A DNA stretch of 64,000 nt from Microglena sp. YARC. Taxonomy: Eukaryota > Chlorophyta > Chlorophyceae > Chlamydomonadales > Chlamydomonadaceae. Of the stretch, positions 34,635 to 44,970 are shown in pieces (position 1 is the stretch's first letter; every line of letters starts with the position of its first letter). A model generated the notes under the pieces. It worked only from the letters and a program-made list of their open reading frames with translations, did no database searches and was not told where the DNA came from. A program made the position numbers and the translations under genes. Location: NCBI GenBank assembly GCA_022414725.1, contig CM039462.1, forward strand, positions 93,976,457 through 94,040,456. The letters are read 5' to 3'.

Positions 34635-35166
34635 CCTTCTCGAATCTAGGGTATAGCATCCTTCCTGTCAAGAAACTACCACGTGTTTAAATGGCCACGA
34701 GTTCACAACCTGTTGTTACTAGATGACGCTGGCATCGTCCGAAACCATTGGACCGGCAGGAAGGAATGGCGCATGGATAGATATAGGCGCAGGCGCAAAC
34801 GCAGGAAGTGATTAGCGAGGTCGGAGACCAATGTAAACGAGGCTGATAAGGAAGCCTATCCATATTTGACACAGTTGTTACAGTAGGATAACACACGAAC
34901 AACACGAGACTGGACTGGGTGGACTGGGTGCCCAGGTCTTGCCGGTCAACTGGTTTCGGACATTGCCAGCGTTATCTCCTAAACCCCACTCAACACGTGG
35001 CACTTGCACCGTTGGCAGACAGTTGGCTTGTGGCATATCTCCTGTTTGCTGCTTTTCATTAACGGCGAAGCCCCCTCGCCCCCCCCCCCCCCACCCCCTC
35101 GCTTACCCCACCCACCCACCACCCCCCCCCCCCCCTCCCTGGAAGCTAATCTTCCTCGGCCACTAC
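34635..35166. mobile_element. Dispersed repetitive element, internally deleted form
   Basis: Left 280 bp and right 235 bp match the ends of the 24,818-26,250 element. The junction falls at about 34,917-34,930. It is flanked by GTGCCGACTGTC and GTGCCGGCTGTTC, a possible 12-13 bp target duplication. Confidence 0.7.
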
Positions 35167-36030
35167 GTGCCGGCTGTTCTTTTCCATCCTAACTGGGGGC
35201 AACAAGCTATTTGCAGCCGTGAGAACTACGCCCATCTTCCGAGCGCCAATCCATCAACCCCTGTGGTGTCTACTAATTGGCGGTCACATACGCGCTGCAC
35301 CACAGTTATGGGTTTTCCCCCTGCGAAGCTAGGGAACCTCAGGCATGGCCGGGTCGTCTCCACGAGAGGCCGATGCTAGGGAACGCGATCATCCTATTGC
35401 AAGTAAGTTCCCTATGGTGTTGTCCAAGGACCCCCTTTGGACAGCTCCCTTTATCACGCCGACTTCTCGTATTGCTTTGCTTTCCTTTGCCCAGGTAGCT
35501 TTCCAGGGTGTGTCTGCCCATGACCCACCTTTTCCATATGCCACGTCATTTTGGGGACATGGGAGGAGTGGTTAGTATGCATGTGGGGTGGGGGAATGGA
35601 ATGGAAGGGAGGAGTGGGGGGTGGATGGGGGGAGGAAGAGGAATGTAAAAGGAGGAGAGGGGGAGGAGGAATGGAAAGGGAGGAGTGGGGGTGGGGGAGA
35701 GGAATGGAATCAATGCATCCCGTTTCTACGAACGGCTCAATTGTAGAGCTCGTTGAAATTGTGAAGGTGCGGGTTTCGAATCCCAACGGGTGAGCTTTAG
35801 TGTTCACGGTCACTGTCAACCGCCATGGTGGCTTTGTGCAGGTAAAGTAGCAGCTAGTTCCCTACCTCCAGAAGACAGGGCTCCCTTAATACCACGCCCT
35901 ACCAGAAGTTATCATTACTTATGCATCAATACGTGCATCTGGAGTCCTTCACCAATCCTCCCAAGCAGCAATCAGTTCCGTATCAGACAAGGCAGACTAC
36001 CTTGTCATCGTTTATTTGTTTGGCTACGCG
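35166..36030. other. No gene; LINE 3'-end fragment and G-rich tract
   Basis: A fragment at 35,411-35,500 (GTGTTGTCCAAGGACCCCCT) matches the 3' UTR of the 22.5-kb LINE. A GGAGGA/GGGGTGG tract spans 35,580-35,705. Confidence 0.6.
35718..35791 (+). other. tRNA-like sequence, probable SINE head
   Basis: Has an A-box-like GGCTCAATTGTAGAGC and a B-box-like GGGTTTCGAATCCC, with ends CCCGTTT and CAACGGG that could pair. Seven extra bases before the D-arm and an unpaired anticodon arm argue against a functional tRNA. A tRNA-derived SINE or tRNA pseudogene fits. Confidence 0.5.
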
Positions 36031-38052
36031 TAGCAGCTTCTAGGCAGCTCCCTTTCCCCCTCCTTTGGCAGCGCCTGAAGCTAGGTAGTGTGCCTGAAAG
36101 CTGATTTGGTAGCAGCTTCTAGGCAGCTCCCTTTCCCCCTCCTTGGGCAGCGCCTGAAGCTAGGTAGTGTGCCTGAAAGCTGATTTGGTAGCAGCTTCTA
36201 GGCAGCTCCAGCGCCTGAGCTAGGTAGTGTGCCTGAAAGCTGATTTGGTAGCAGCTTCTAGGCAGCTCCCTTTCCCCCTCCTTGGGCAGCGCCTGAAGCT
36301 AGGTAGTGTGCCTGAAAGCTGATTTGGTAGCAGCTTCTAGGCAGCTCCCTTTCCCCGTCCTTGGGCAGCGCCTGAAGCTAGGTAGTGTGCCTGAAAGCTG
36401 ATTTGGTAGCAGCTTCTAGGCAGCTCCCTTTCCCCCCTTGGGCAGATGAAGCTAGGTAGTGTGCCTGAAAGCTGATTTGGTAGCAGCTTCTAGGCAGCTC
36501 CCTTTCCCCTCCTTGGGCAGCGCCTGAAGCTAGGTAGTGTGCCTGAAAGCTGATTTGGTAGCAGCTTCTAGGCAGCTCCCTTTCCCCCTCCTTGGGCAGC
36601 GCCTGAAGCTAGGTAGTGTGCCTGAAAGCTGATTTGGTAGCAGCTTCTAGGCAGCTCCCTTTCCCCGTCCTTGGGCAGCGCCTGAAGCTAGGTAGTGTGC
36701 CTGAAAGCTGATTTGGTAGCAGCTTTCTAGGCAGCTCCCTTTCCCCCTCCTTGGGCAGCGCCTGAAGCTAGGTAGTGTGCCTGAAAGCTGATTTGGTAGC
36801 AGCTTCTAGGCAGCTCCCTTTCCCCGTCCTTGGGCAGCGCCTGAAGCTAGGTAGTGTGCCTGAAAGCTGATTTGGTAGCAGCTTCTAGCAGCTCCCTTTC
36901 CCCCTCCTTGGGCAGCGCCTGAAGCTAGGTAGTGTGCCTGAAAGCTGATTTGGTAGCAGCTTCTAGGCAGCTCCCTTTCCCCCTCCTTGGGCAGCGCCTG
37001 AAGCTAGGTAGTGTGCCTGAAAGCTGATTTGGTAGCAGCTTCTAGGCAGCTCCCTTTCCCCCTCCTTGGGCAGCGCCTGAAGCTAGGTAGTGTGCCTGAA
37101 AGCTGATTTGGTAGCAGCTTCTAGGCAGCTCCCTTTCCCCCTCCTTGGGCAGCGCCTGAAGCTAGGTAGTGTGCCTGAAAGCTGATTTGCTAGCATCTTC
37201 TAGGCAGCTCCCTTTCCCCCTCCTTGGGCAGCGCCTGAAGCTAGGTAGTGTGCCTGAAAGCTGATTTGGTAGCAGCTTCTAGGCAGCTCCCTTTCCTCGT
37301 CCTTGGGAAGCGCCTGAAGCTAGGTAGTGTGCCTGAAAGCTGATTTGGTAGCAGCTTCTAGGCAGCTCCCTTTCCCCCTCCTTTGGCAGCGCCTGAAGCT
37401 AGGTAGTGTGCCTGAAAGCTGATTTGGTAGCAGCTTCTAGGCAGCTCCCTTTCCCCCTCCTTGGGCAGCGCCTGAAGCTAGGTAGTGTGCCTGAAAGCTG
37501 ATTTGGTAGCAGCTTCTAGGCAGCTCCCTTTCCCCCTCCTTGGGCAGAACCTGAAGCTAGGTAGTGTGCCTGAAAGCTGATTTGGTAGCAGCATCTAGGC
37601 AGCTCCCTTTCCCCGTCCTTGGGCAGCGCCTGAAGCTAGGTAGTGTGCCTGAAAGCTGATTTGGTAGCAGCTTCTAGGCAGCTCCCTTTCCCCCTCCTTG
37701 GGCAGAACCTGAAGCTAAGTAGTGTGCCTGAAAGCTGATTTGGTAGCAGCTTCTAGGCAGCTCCCTTTCCCCCTCCTTGGGCAGAACCTGAAGCTAAGTA
37801 GTGTGCCTGAAAGCTGATTTGGTAGCAGCTTCTAGGCAGCTCCCTTTCCCCCTCCTTGGGCAGCGCCTGAAGCTAGGTAGTGTGCCTGAAAGCTGATTTG
37901 CTAGCATCTTCTAGGCAGCTCCCTTTCCCCCTCCTTGGGCAGCGCCTGAAGCTAGGTAGTGTGCCTGAAAGCTGATTTGCTAGCATCTTCTAGGCAGCTC
38001 CCTTTCCCCCTCCTTGGGCAAAACCTGAAGCTAGGTAGTGTGCCTGAAAGTT
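36030..38052. repeat. 79-bp satellite, about 25 copies
   Basis: Unit contains GGTAGCAGCTTCTAGGCAGC, TCCCTTTCCCCCTCCTTGGG and CTGAAGCTAGGTAGTGTGCC. Copies are highly uniform, with a few internally deleted. The core AGCAGCTTCTAGGCAGCT is shared with the 43.7-45.0 kb satellite. Confidence 0.95.
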
Positions 38053-38158
38053 GAAATAATGAACACTCTAATACAGCTGAACGCTTTAGGCTTCATTTAG
38101 GGACTGGCTAACAGAGCTGGCTGGAAGCTGCCGTATGTAGCCCCTACACGTTCTATAC

Positions 38159-38353
38159 CAGGGTACTTCAAATGGCAAAATTGGCCAGATCTTTAACGCA
38201 CTTGAAAACAAAAAAACTGCGCTTTGTAGTGCAAAAAGCGCACAAATTGCTTGCTGCGCTCACATGGGGTTGCAAAAAACTGCGCTTAAAGCGCACAGGG
38301 GGTCAAAAAATCAGCGCTCAAAAGCGCAAAAGCGCGCGCTTTGAATTACCCTG
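38159..38353. mobile_element. hAT-like MITE, family A copy 3
   Basis: 195 bp, inverted relative to copy 2, with ends CAGGGTACTTCAAA and TTTGAATTACCCTG. Flanked by TTCTATAC and CTCTATAC (7 of 8 match). Confidence 0.85.
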
Positions 38354-38464
38354 CTCTATACAGTGTCGCAAGCGACGCTAACAATTGACGGAGACTGTTC
38401 GCAACGGAGTGACAGGTGGCAACGGAAGCCAGTTAGTGATAAGACAGTTGGCTGACGTGTCTTG

Positions 38465-38922
38465 CTTCATCTCGGTCAGACAGTCATCCGGTCACACAGA
38501 CAGACAAATGGGTAACCCTGGGGGCTCCGCCCAAAAGCATCAGGGGTCAGACTTCATCTCGGTCAGACGGTCATACGGTCACACAGACAGACAAATGGGT
38601 AACCCTGGGGGCTCCGCCCAAAAGCATCAGGGGTCAGACTTCATCTCGGTCAGACGGTCATCCGGTCACACAGACAGACAAATGCGTAACCCTGGGGGCT
38701 CCGCCCAAAAGCATCAGGGGTCAGACTTCATCTCGGTCAGACGGTCATCCGGTCACACAGACAGACAAATGGGTAACCCTGGGGGCTCCGCCCAAAAACA
38801 TCAGGGGTCAGACCTCATCTCCATAACGGTCGTTCGGTCACACAGACAGACAAATGGGTAACCCTGGGGGCTCCGCCCAAAAACATCAGGGGTCAGACCT
38901 CATCTCCATAACGGTCGTTCGG
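38465..38922. repeat. 87-bp minisatellite, about 5 copies
   Basis: Unit contains CATCTCGGTCAGACGGTCAT, ACACAGACAGACAAATGGGT and CTGGGGGCTCCGCCCAAAAG. As 87 is divisible by 3, one plus frame stays open for 158 codons with a 29-residue repeat; probably incidental. Confidence 0.9.
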
Positions 38923-39061
38923 TGGGCAACCGGTCAAGCTTGTTTGGGGGCAGGGTGGTTAAAATGTACGTGTTAGCGTGACCATGTCCCAAATCACGCA
39001 TGCACATTTCAGATGGGTGTTAACATTTGGAAGGTGCACTGTGTGTTTTCACGCTCTTCCT

Positions 39062-39152
39062 ACCCCCCCCCCCACACACCCCCCCACCCCCCCCCCCACA
39101 CACACACACGCATATCCCAGCCCCCCCCCCCACCCCACACACCCACCACACC

Positions 39153-39195
<43 letters not shown>

Positions 39196-39559
39196 CCCAG
39201 CCCCCCCACACACACCCACCACCCAGCCCCCCCCCCCACACCCCCACACACCCCCCACACACACGCACACGCATATCCAGCCCCCCACAAACACACACAC
39301 ACATACACACACACACTCACACACACACACACACAAACACACACATATCCCAGCCCCCCCCCCCCACCCACCCACCCACCACCCACACCCACACCCACAC
39401 CCACACACGCATATCCCAGCCCCCCCCCCCCACCCCCACACCCACACACACACACACAACACACACACACACACACACGCATATCCCAGCCCCCCAGCCC
39501 CCCCCCCCACACACACACCCCACACCCACACCCACACCCACGCACACGCATATCCCAGC

Positions 39560-39590
<31 letters not shown>

Positions 39591-39732
39591 ACACAGGCAT
39601 ATCCCAGCCCCCCAGCCCCCCCCCCCACACACACACACACACAACACACACACACACACGCATATCCCAGCCCCCAAGCCCCCCCCCCCCCCCCACACAC
39701 ACACACACACACGCATATCCCAGCCCCCCAGC

Positions 39733-39763
<31 letters not shown>

Positions 39764-39787
39764 ACACACGCACACGCATATCCCAGC

Positions 39788-39818
<31 letters not shown>

Positions 39819-39836
39819 ACATATCCCAGCCCCCCC

Positions 39837-39867
<31 letters not shown>

Positions 39868-39890
39868 ACACACACGCATATCCCAGCCCC

Positions 39891-39964
<74 letters not shown>

Positions 39965-39979
39965 TATCCCAGCCCCCCC

Positions 39980-40010
<31 letters not shown>

Positions 40011-40055
40011 ACGCATATCCCAGCCCCCCCAGCCCCCCCCCCACCCCCCACCCCC
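39062..40055. repeat. Compound poly-C/(AC)n array with GCATATCCCAGC spacer
   Basis: About 15 blocks, each a C run, an (AC)n run and the conserved word GCATATCCCAGC. All six frames are open over most of it (His/Thr/Pro or Cys/Val/Gly repeats), which explains several apparent ORFs over 300 codons that are not genes. Confidence 0.97.
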
Positions 40056-40171
40056 AATTTTTTCCTTCTCTTTTTAAGTCATTTTACCATGCCACCTGTA
40101 CATTAAATTTCACATACCGAACATGTGAAGAACTAGAGTTGTGAAAATATGAAAAATATATATGAAACAAT

Positions 40172-42136
40172 CTGACATCCATGCATGCGCTAGCTGACAC
40201 CAACGCATGCGCCCTCCCGCATCAACCTGCATGTTTAGCTGACATCCATGCATGCGCTAGCTGACACCAACGCATGCGCCCTCCTGCATCAACCTGCATG
40301 TCTAGCTGACATCCATGCATGCGCTAGCTGACACAACGCATGCGCCCTCGCATCAACCTGCATGTTTAGCTGACATCCATGCATGCGCTAGCTGACACCA
40401 ACGCATGCGCCCTCCCGCATCAACCTGCATGTCTAGCTGACATCCATGCATGCGCTAGCTGACACCAACGCATGCGCCCTCCTGCATCAACCTGCATGTC
40501 TAGCTGACATCCATGCATGCGCTAGCTGACACCAACGCATGCGCCCTCCCGCATCAACCTGCATGTCTAGCTGACATCCATGCATGCGCTAGCTGACACC
40601 AACGCATGCGCCCTCCCGCATCAACCTGCATGTTTAGCTGACATCCATGCATGCGCTAGCTGACACCAACGCATGCGCCCTCCTGCATCAACCTGCATGT
40701 CTAGCTGACATCCATGCATGCGCTAGCTGACACCAACGCATGCGCCCTCCCGCATCAACCTGCATGTTTAGCTGACATCCATGCATGCGCTAGCTGACAC
40801 CAACGCATGCGCCCTCCTGCATCAACCTGCATGTCTAGCTGACATCCATGCATGCGCTAGCTGACACCAACGCATGCGCCCTCCCGCATCAACCTGCATG
40901 TTTAGCTGACATCCATGCATGCGCTAGCTGACACCAACGCATGCGCCCTCCTGCATCAACCTGCATGTCTAGCTGACATCCATGCATGCGCTAGCTGACA
41001 CCAACGCATGCGCCCTCCCGCATCAACCTGCATGTTTAGCTGACATCCATGCATGCGCTAGCTGACACCAACGCATGCGCCCTCCCGCATCAACCTGCAT
41101 GTTTAGCTGACATCCATGCATGCGCTAGCTGACACCAACGCATGCGCCCTCCCGCATCAACCTGCATGTCTAGCTGACATCCATGCATGCGCTAGCTGAC
41201 ACCAACGCATGCGCCCTCCCGCATCAACCTGCATGTTTAGCTGACATCCATGCATGCGCTAGCTGACACCAACGCATGCGCCCTCCCGCATCAACCTGCA
41301 TGTTTAGCTGACATCCATGCATGCGCTAGCTGACACCAACGCATGCGCCCTCCCGCATCAACCTGCATGTTTAGCTGACATCCATGCATGCGCTAGCTGA
41401 CACCAACGCATGCGCCCTCCCGCATCAACCTGCATGTCTAGCTGACATCCATGCATGCGCTAGCTGACACCAACGCATGCGCCCTCCCGCATCAACCTGC
41501 ATGTTTAGCTGACATCCATGCATGCGCTAGCTGACACCAACGCATGCGCCCTCCCGCATCAACCTGCATGTCTAGCTGACATCCATGCATGCGCTAGCTG
41601 ACACCAACGCATGCGCCCTCCCGCATCAACCTGCATGTCTAGCTGACATCCATGCATGCGCTAGCTGACACCAACGCATGCGCCCTCCCGCATCAACCTG
41701 CATGTTTAGCTGACATCCATGCATGCGCTAGCTGACACCAACGCATGCGCCCTCCCGCATCAACCTGCATGTCTAGCTGACATCCATGCATGCGCTAGCT
41801 GACACCAACGCATGCGCCCTCCGCATCAACCTGCATGTCTAGCTGACATCCATGCATGCGCAAGCTGACACCAACGCATGCGCCCTCCCGCATCAACCTG
41901 CATGTTTAGCTGACATCCATGCATGCGCTAGCTGACACCAACGCATGCGCCCTCCCGCATCAACCTGCATGTTTAGCTGACATCCATGCATGCGCTAGCT
42001 GACACCAACGCATGCGCCCTCCCGCATCAACCTGCATGTTTAGCTGACATCCATGCATGCGCTAGCTGACACCAACGCATGCGCCCTCCCGCATCAACCT
42101 GCATGTCTAGCTGACATCCATGCATGCGCTAGCTGA
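40172..42136. repeat. 67-bp satellite, about 29 copies
   Basis: Unit contains CTGACATCCATGCATGCGCT, AGCTGACACCAACGCATGCG and CATCAACCTGCATGT. Two variable sites (CCCGC or CCTGC; TCT or TTT) alternate in step between about 40,560 and 41,000, giving a 134-bp higher-order period. Words such as CATGCATG, GCTAGC and CGCATGCG are self-complementary. Confidence 0.95.
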
Positions 42137-42380
42137 CCCCCCCCCCCCCCCCCCCCCTCATATTTTATCTTTCAGGTTACCACCATATAATCTTCCATGC
42201 ATGCGCTAGCTGACCCCCCCACCCCACACCCACACCCACACCCACACCCCTCATCTTTGCTCTTTCAGGTTACCACCATATGATCTAAGTCGCCTCCGCC
42301 ATGCATGTGCTAGCTGACCCCCCCCCCTCATATTTTATCTTTCAGGTTACCACCATATGATCTAAGTCGCCTCCGCCAAT
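42137..42380. repeat. Three copies of poly-C plus acceptor-like unit
   Basis: Each copy joins the satellite end (CATGCGCTAGCTGAC) to a C-rich tract, then TCTTTCAGGTTACCACCATA. The last two add TGATCTAAGTCGCCTCCGCC. It resembles a 3' splice site repeated three times just upstream of the ORF at 42,461. Confidence 0.75.
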
Positions 42381-42460
42381 CTGTCAATCATTGTTGAGGA
42401 GGTCTAGCTGCCAGCTAGCAGCGTGATTAATGAAGAGGCATGCCTTCCTAGTCCATCTAT

Positions 42461-43249
42461 ATGGTGGGAAGTGGTACGAGCGCTGATGTTGCCCGCAGAG
42501 ATTCTGGTATCATACGTGAAATGACCGAGAGCACTACAGCCTGCATGGTAGATCAGAGCAACGTTGCTGGTGGTTTGGACCCAGTTCCTACCACCTCTAT
42601 CCTCCCTTCCCCTCCAAGCTTTCTCTTGGAATTTCAGAGTACGATGCTCATGGTACTACGAGGCTTTGGGGGAGAGCGCGAGGTCAGGTTTCAGCGGTTT
42701 CTTGTGCAAAGGAACTTGGCCATCACCACCCTGTGCCTCTCCTGCCGCTGTCTGGCTGTTTCGGTGAGGCTGGTGAAATTTCTATTGGACAGCAAGTATC
42801 TGTATGCCTTTCTCCTTGTCATTCTCGCCTTCATACCGGTCTTCGTCTGTCGTCGACTCTGCCATACAGAATGGGCTGATCACCTGGGATTCGGTATCCT
42901 ATGGCTGATCCTCTCCAGGGCAACTGAAAACTCGCTACCCATGATGGGGCTCGAGGATTTCCACTGCTCAGACTCGGTAATGAAGGGGTTAATATCGTTC
43001 ACGATGGTGGTGATCGAGGCCATTGGTGCTCCGTTTGTTGAGCACATGCCGGTAATACTAGTCTGGCCTTTTCACCATACCTTTTGGTCGGTGTTGTGGA
43101 TTAGAAATGAGCTTTTTCAGCCAGAGTATCGATGCAGCGGCATGTTCCTCATGACAGGGTACATCACGGCCCTGACCATTCGAGGGATCAAGGATATCGT
43201 AGATCGTCGCGCTTTCATTAGAGAGGTTGGTGGCATGCACACCAGTTGA
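42461..43249 (+). CDS. Hypothetical membrane protein
   Basis: A 262-codon frame, the longest non-repetitive ORF between the arms apart from the LINE. There is a hydrophilic N-terminal 55 residues, then a clear membrane segment at about 113-130 (YLYAFLLVILAFIPVFVC) flanked by basic residues, and further hydrophobic stretches at about 142-152 and 175-205. It ends inside the first unit of the 73-bp minisatellite (REVGGMHTS), so the stop is supplied by the repeat. An acceptor-like TTTCAG lies 120 bp upstream, so this may be a last exon. No family recognised. Confidence 0.45.
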   Translation: MVGSGTSADVARRDSGIIREMTESTTACMVDQSNVAGGLDPVPTTSILPSPPSFLLEFQSTMLMVLRGFGGEREVRFQRFLVQRNLAITTLCLSCRCLAVSVRLVKFLLDSKYLYAFLLVILAFIPVFVCRRLCHTEWADHLGFGILWLILSRATENSLPMMGLEDFHCSDSVMKGLISFTMVVIEAIGAPFVEHMPVILVWPFHHTFWSVLWIRNELFQPEYRCSGMFLMTGYITALTIRGIKDIVDRRAFIREVGGMHTS

Positions 43250-43692
43250 TGCCGGTAGTGTGATCATTGGTGTGCATAATCGTGACAATGATTTAGAGGT
43301 TGGTGGCATGCACACCAGTTGATGCTGGCAGTATGATCATTGGAGAGCATAATTGTGACAATGATTTAGAGGTTGGTGGCATGCACACCAGTTGATGCTG
43401 GCAGTATTGTCATTGGAGAGCATAATCATGACAATGATTTAGAGGTTGGTGGCATGCACACCAGTTGATGCTGGCAGTATGATTAAGGAGCGGCACGATA
43501 TCATATGATATCATATGATGCCGGCAGTCTAACTTGGCTAAAGTTACCATTTGCATATACTACATACAATATCATATGATGCAATTTGTATGATATCATG
43601 TGATATCATACTCGCCTTCGGTCAGTATCATACGATTTGCCGGTCCCTAAGTATGACCATTTGTGAGCATAATCGTGACAATGATTTAGAAA
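43222..43692. repeat. 73-bp minisatellite, four units, interrupted
   Basis: Unit contains GAGGTTGGTGGCATGCACAC and GTGACAATGATTT. The fourth unit is split by the family B MITE (43,484-43,649) and resumes afterwards. Confidence 0.85.
43484..43649. mobile_element. hAT-like MITE, family B copy 2
   Basis: 166 bp, ends TAAGGAGCGGCACG and CGGTCCCTA, ATATCATATGATATC interior. Flanked by AGTATGAT (43,476-43,483) and AGTATGAC (43,650-43,657). The interrupted minisatellite unit gives the pre-insertion sequence independently. Confidence 0.85.
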
Positions 43693-43749
43693 TAAAGCCC
43701 GTAGAAGCTAAGCAGTTATGTGCATGCCATTGGTAAGAATCGTTCTCAG

Positions 43750-44970
43750 ATCTTAGTTCTGGTTTCGTGTATCAGCTTCTAGGCAGCTTCCTGACTGAGT
43801 TTGTGAAGCTGAAAGTGGGCAAAGCTATAACTCAGCTACACTACCCAAACCCAGATCCTGTTTCCTTGCGATTCTTGAAAGTTGAAAGTAGGCAAAGCTG
43901 TAACTCAGCTACGCTGCTCAAACCCAGATCATGTTTCTTTGCGATCCTCGAAAGTTGAAAGTGGGTAAAGCTGTAACTCAGCTACACTGCACACACCATG
44001 ATCATGTTCCTTCTGGCTACGTGAAGCAGCTTCTAAGTAGCTTCACTTGATAAGTCTGTGAATCTGAAAGTGGGCAAAGCTAAACCTCAGGTACACTGCC
44101 CACACCTGTTTCATGTCCCTTCTAGTTACGTGAAGCAGCTTCTAGGCAGCTTCCCTTTGTAATTCTTGGAAGCTTTAAGTGGGAAAAGCTAACACTCAGC
44201 TTCACTACCCAAACCCAGATCCTGTTTCCTTGCGATTCTTGAAGGTTGAAAGTAGGCAAAGCTATAACTAAGCTACACTAGTCAAACCCAGATCATGTTT
44301 CTTTGCGATTCTTGAAAGCTGAAAGTGGGCAAAGCTGTTTCTCAGCTACACTGTCCACACCCGGATCATGTTATTTTGGCTACGTGAAGCAGCTTCTAGG
44401 CAGCTTCCCTTTGTGGGTCTTGGAATCTGAAAGTGGGCAAAGCTATAACTCAGCTACACTGCCCACACCCCGTATCATGTTTCTTTGTGATTCTTGAAAG
44501 CTGAAAGTAGGCAAAGCTATAACTAAGCTACACTGGTCAAACCCAGATCATGTTTCTTTGCGATTCTTGAAAGCTGAAAGTGGGCAAAGCTATTTCTCAG
44601 CTACACTGTCCACACCCGGATCATGTTATTTTGGCTACGTGAAGCAGCTTCTAGGCAGCTTCCCTTTGTGGGTCTTGGAATCTGAAAGTGGGCAAAGCTA
44701 TAACTCAGCTACACTGCCCACACCCCGTATCATGTTTCTTTGTGATTCTTGAAAGCTGAAAGTAGGCAAAGCTATAACTAAGCTACACTGGTCAAACCCA
44801 GATCATGTTTCTTTGCGATTCTTGAAAGCTGAAAGTGGGCAAAGCTATTTCTCAGCTACACTGTCCACACCCGGATCATGTTCTATCTGACTACGTGTAG
44901 CAGCTTCTAGGCAGCTTCCCTTGCTGAGTCTGTGAATCTGAAAGTGGGCAAAGCTATAACTCAGCTGTCA
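43750..44970. repeat. 85-bp satellite with 255-bp higher-order unit
   Basis: Monomer contains GAAAGTGGGCAAAGCTATAA and CTCAGCTACACTGCCCACAC. From 44,300 to 44,880 a trimer of about 255 bp repeats almost exactly. One monomer type carries the AGCAGCTTCTAGGCAGCTTC core of the 36-kb satellite. Confidence 0.9.

Noticed and set aside
35718..35791. Functional tRNA gene
   Set aside because: Extra bases before the D-arm and no paired anticodon stem; kept only as a tRNA-like/SINE head.
38978..40144. Apparent ORFs of 246-388 codons on both strands (His/Thr/Pro or Cys/Val/Gly repeats)
   Set aside because: They are translations of a poly-C/(AC)n compound microsatellite; all frames are open because the repeat lacks stop codons.
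36030..42136. CRISPR-like look of regular repeats
   Set aside because: Units are contiguous tandem satellites without unique spacers, and the context is eukaryotic.
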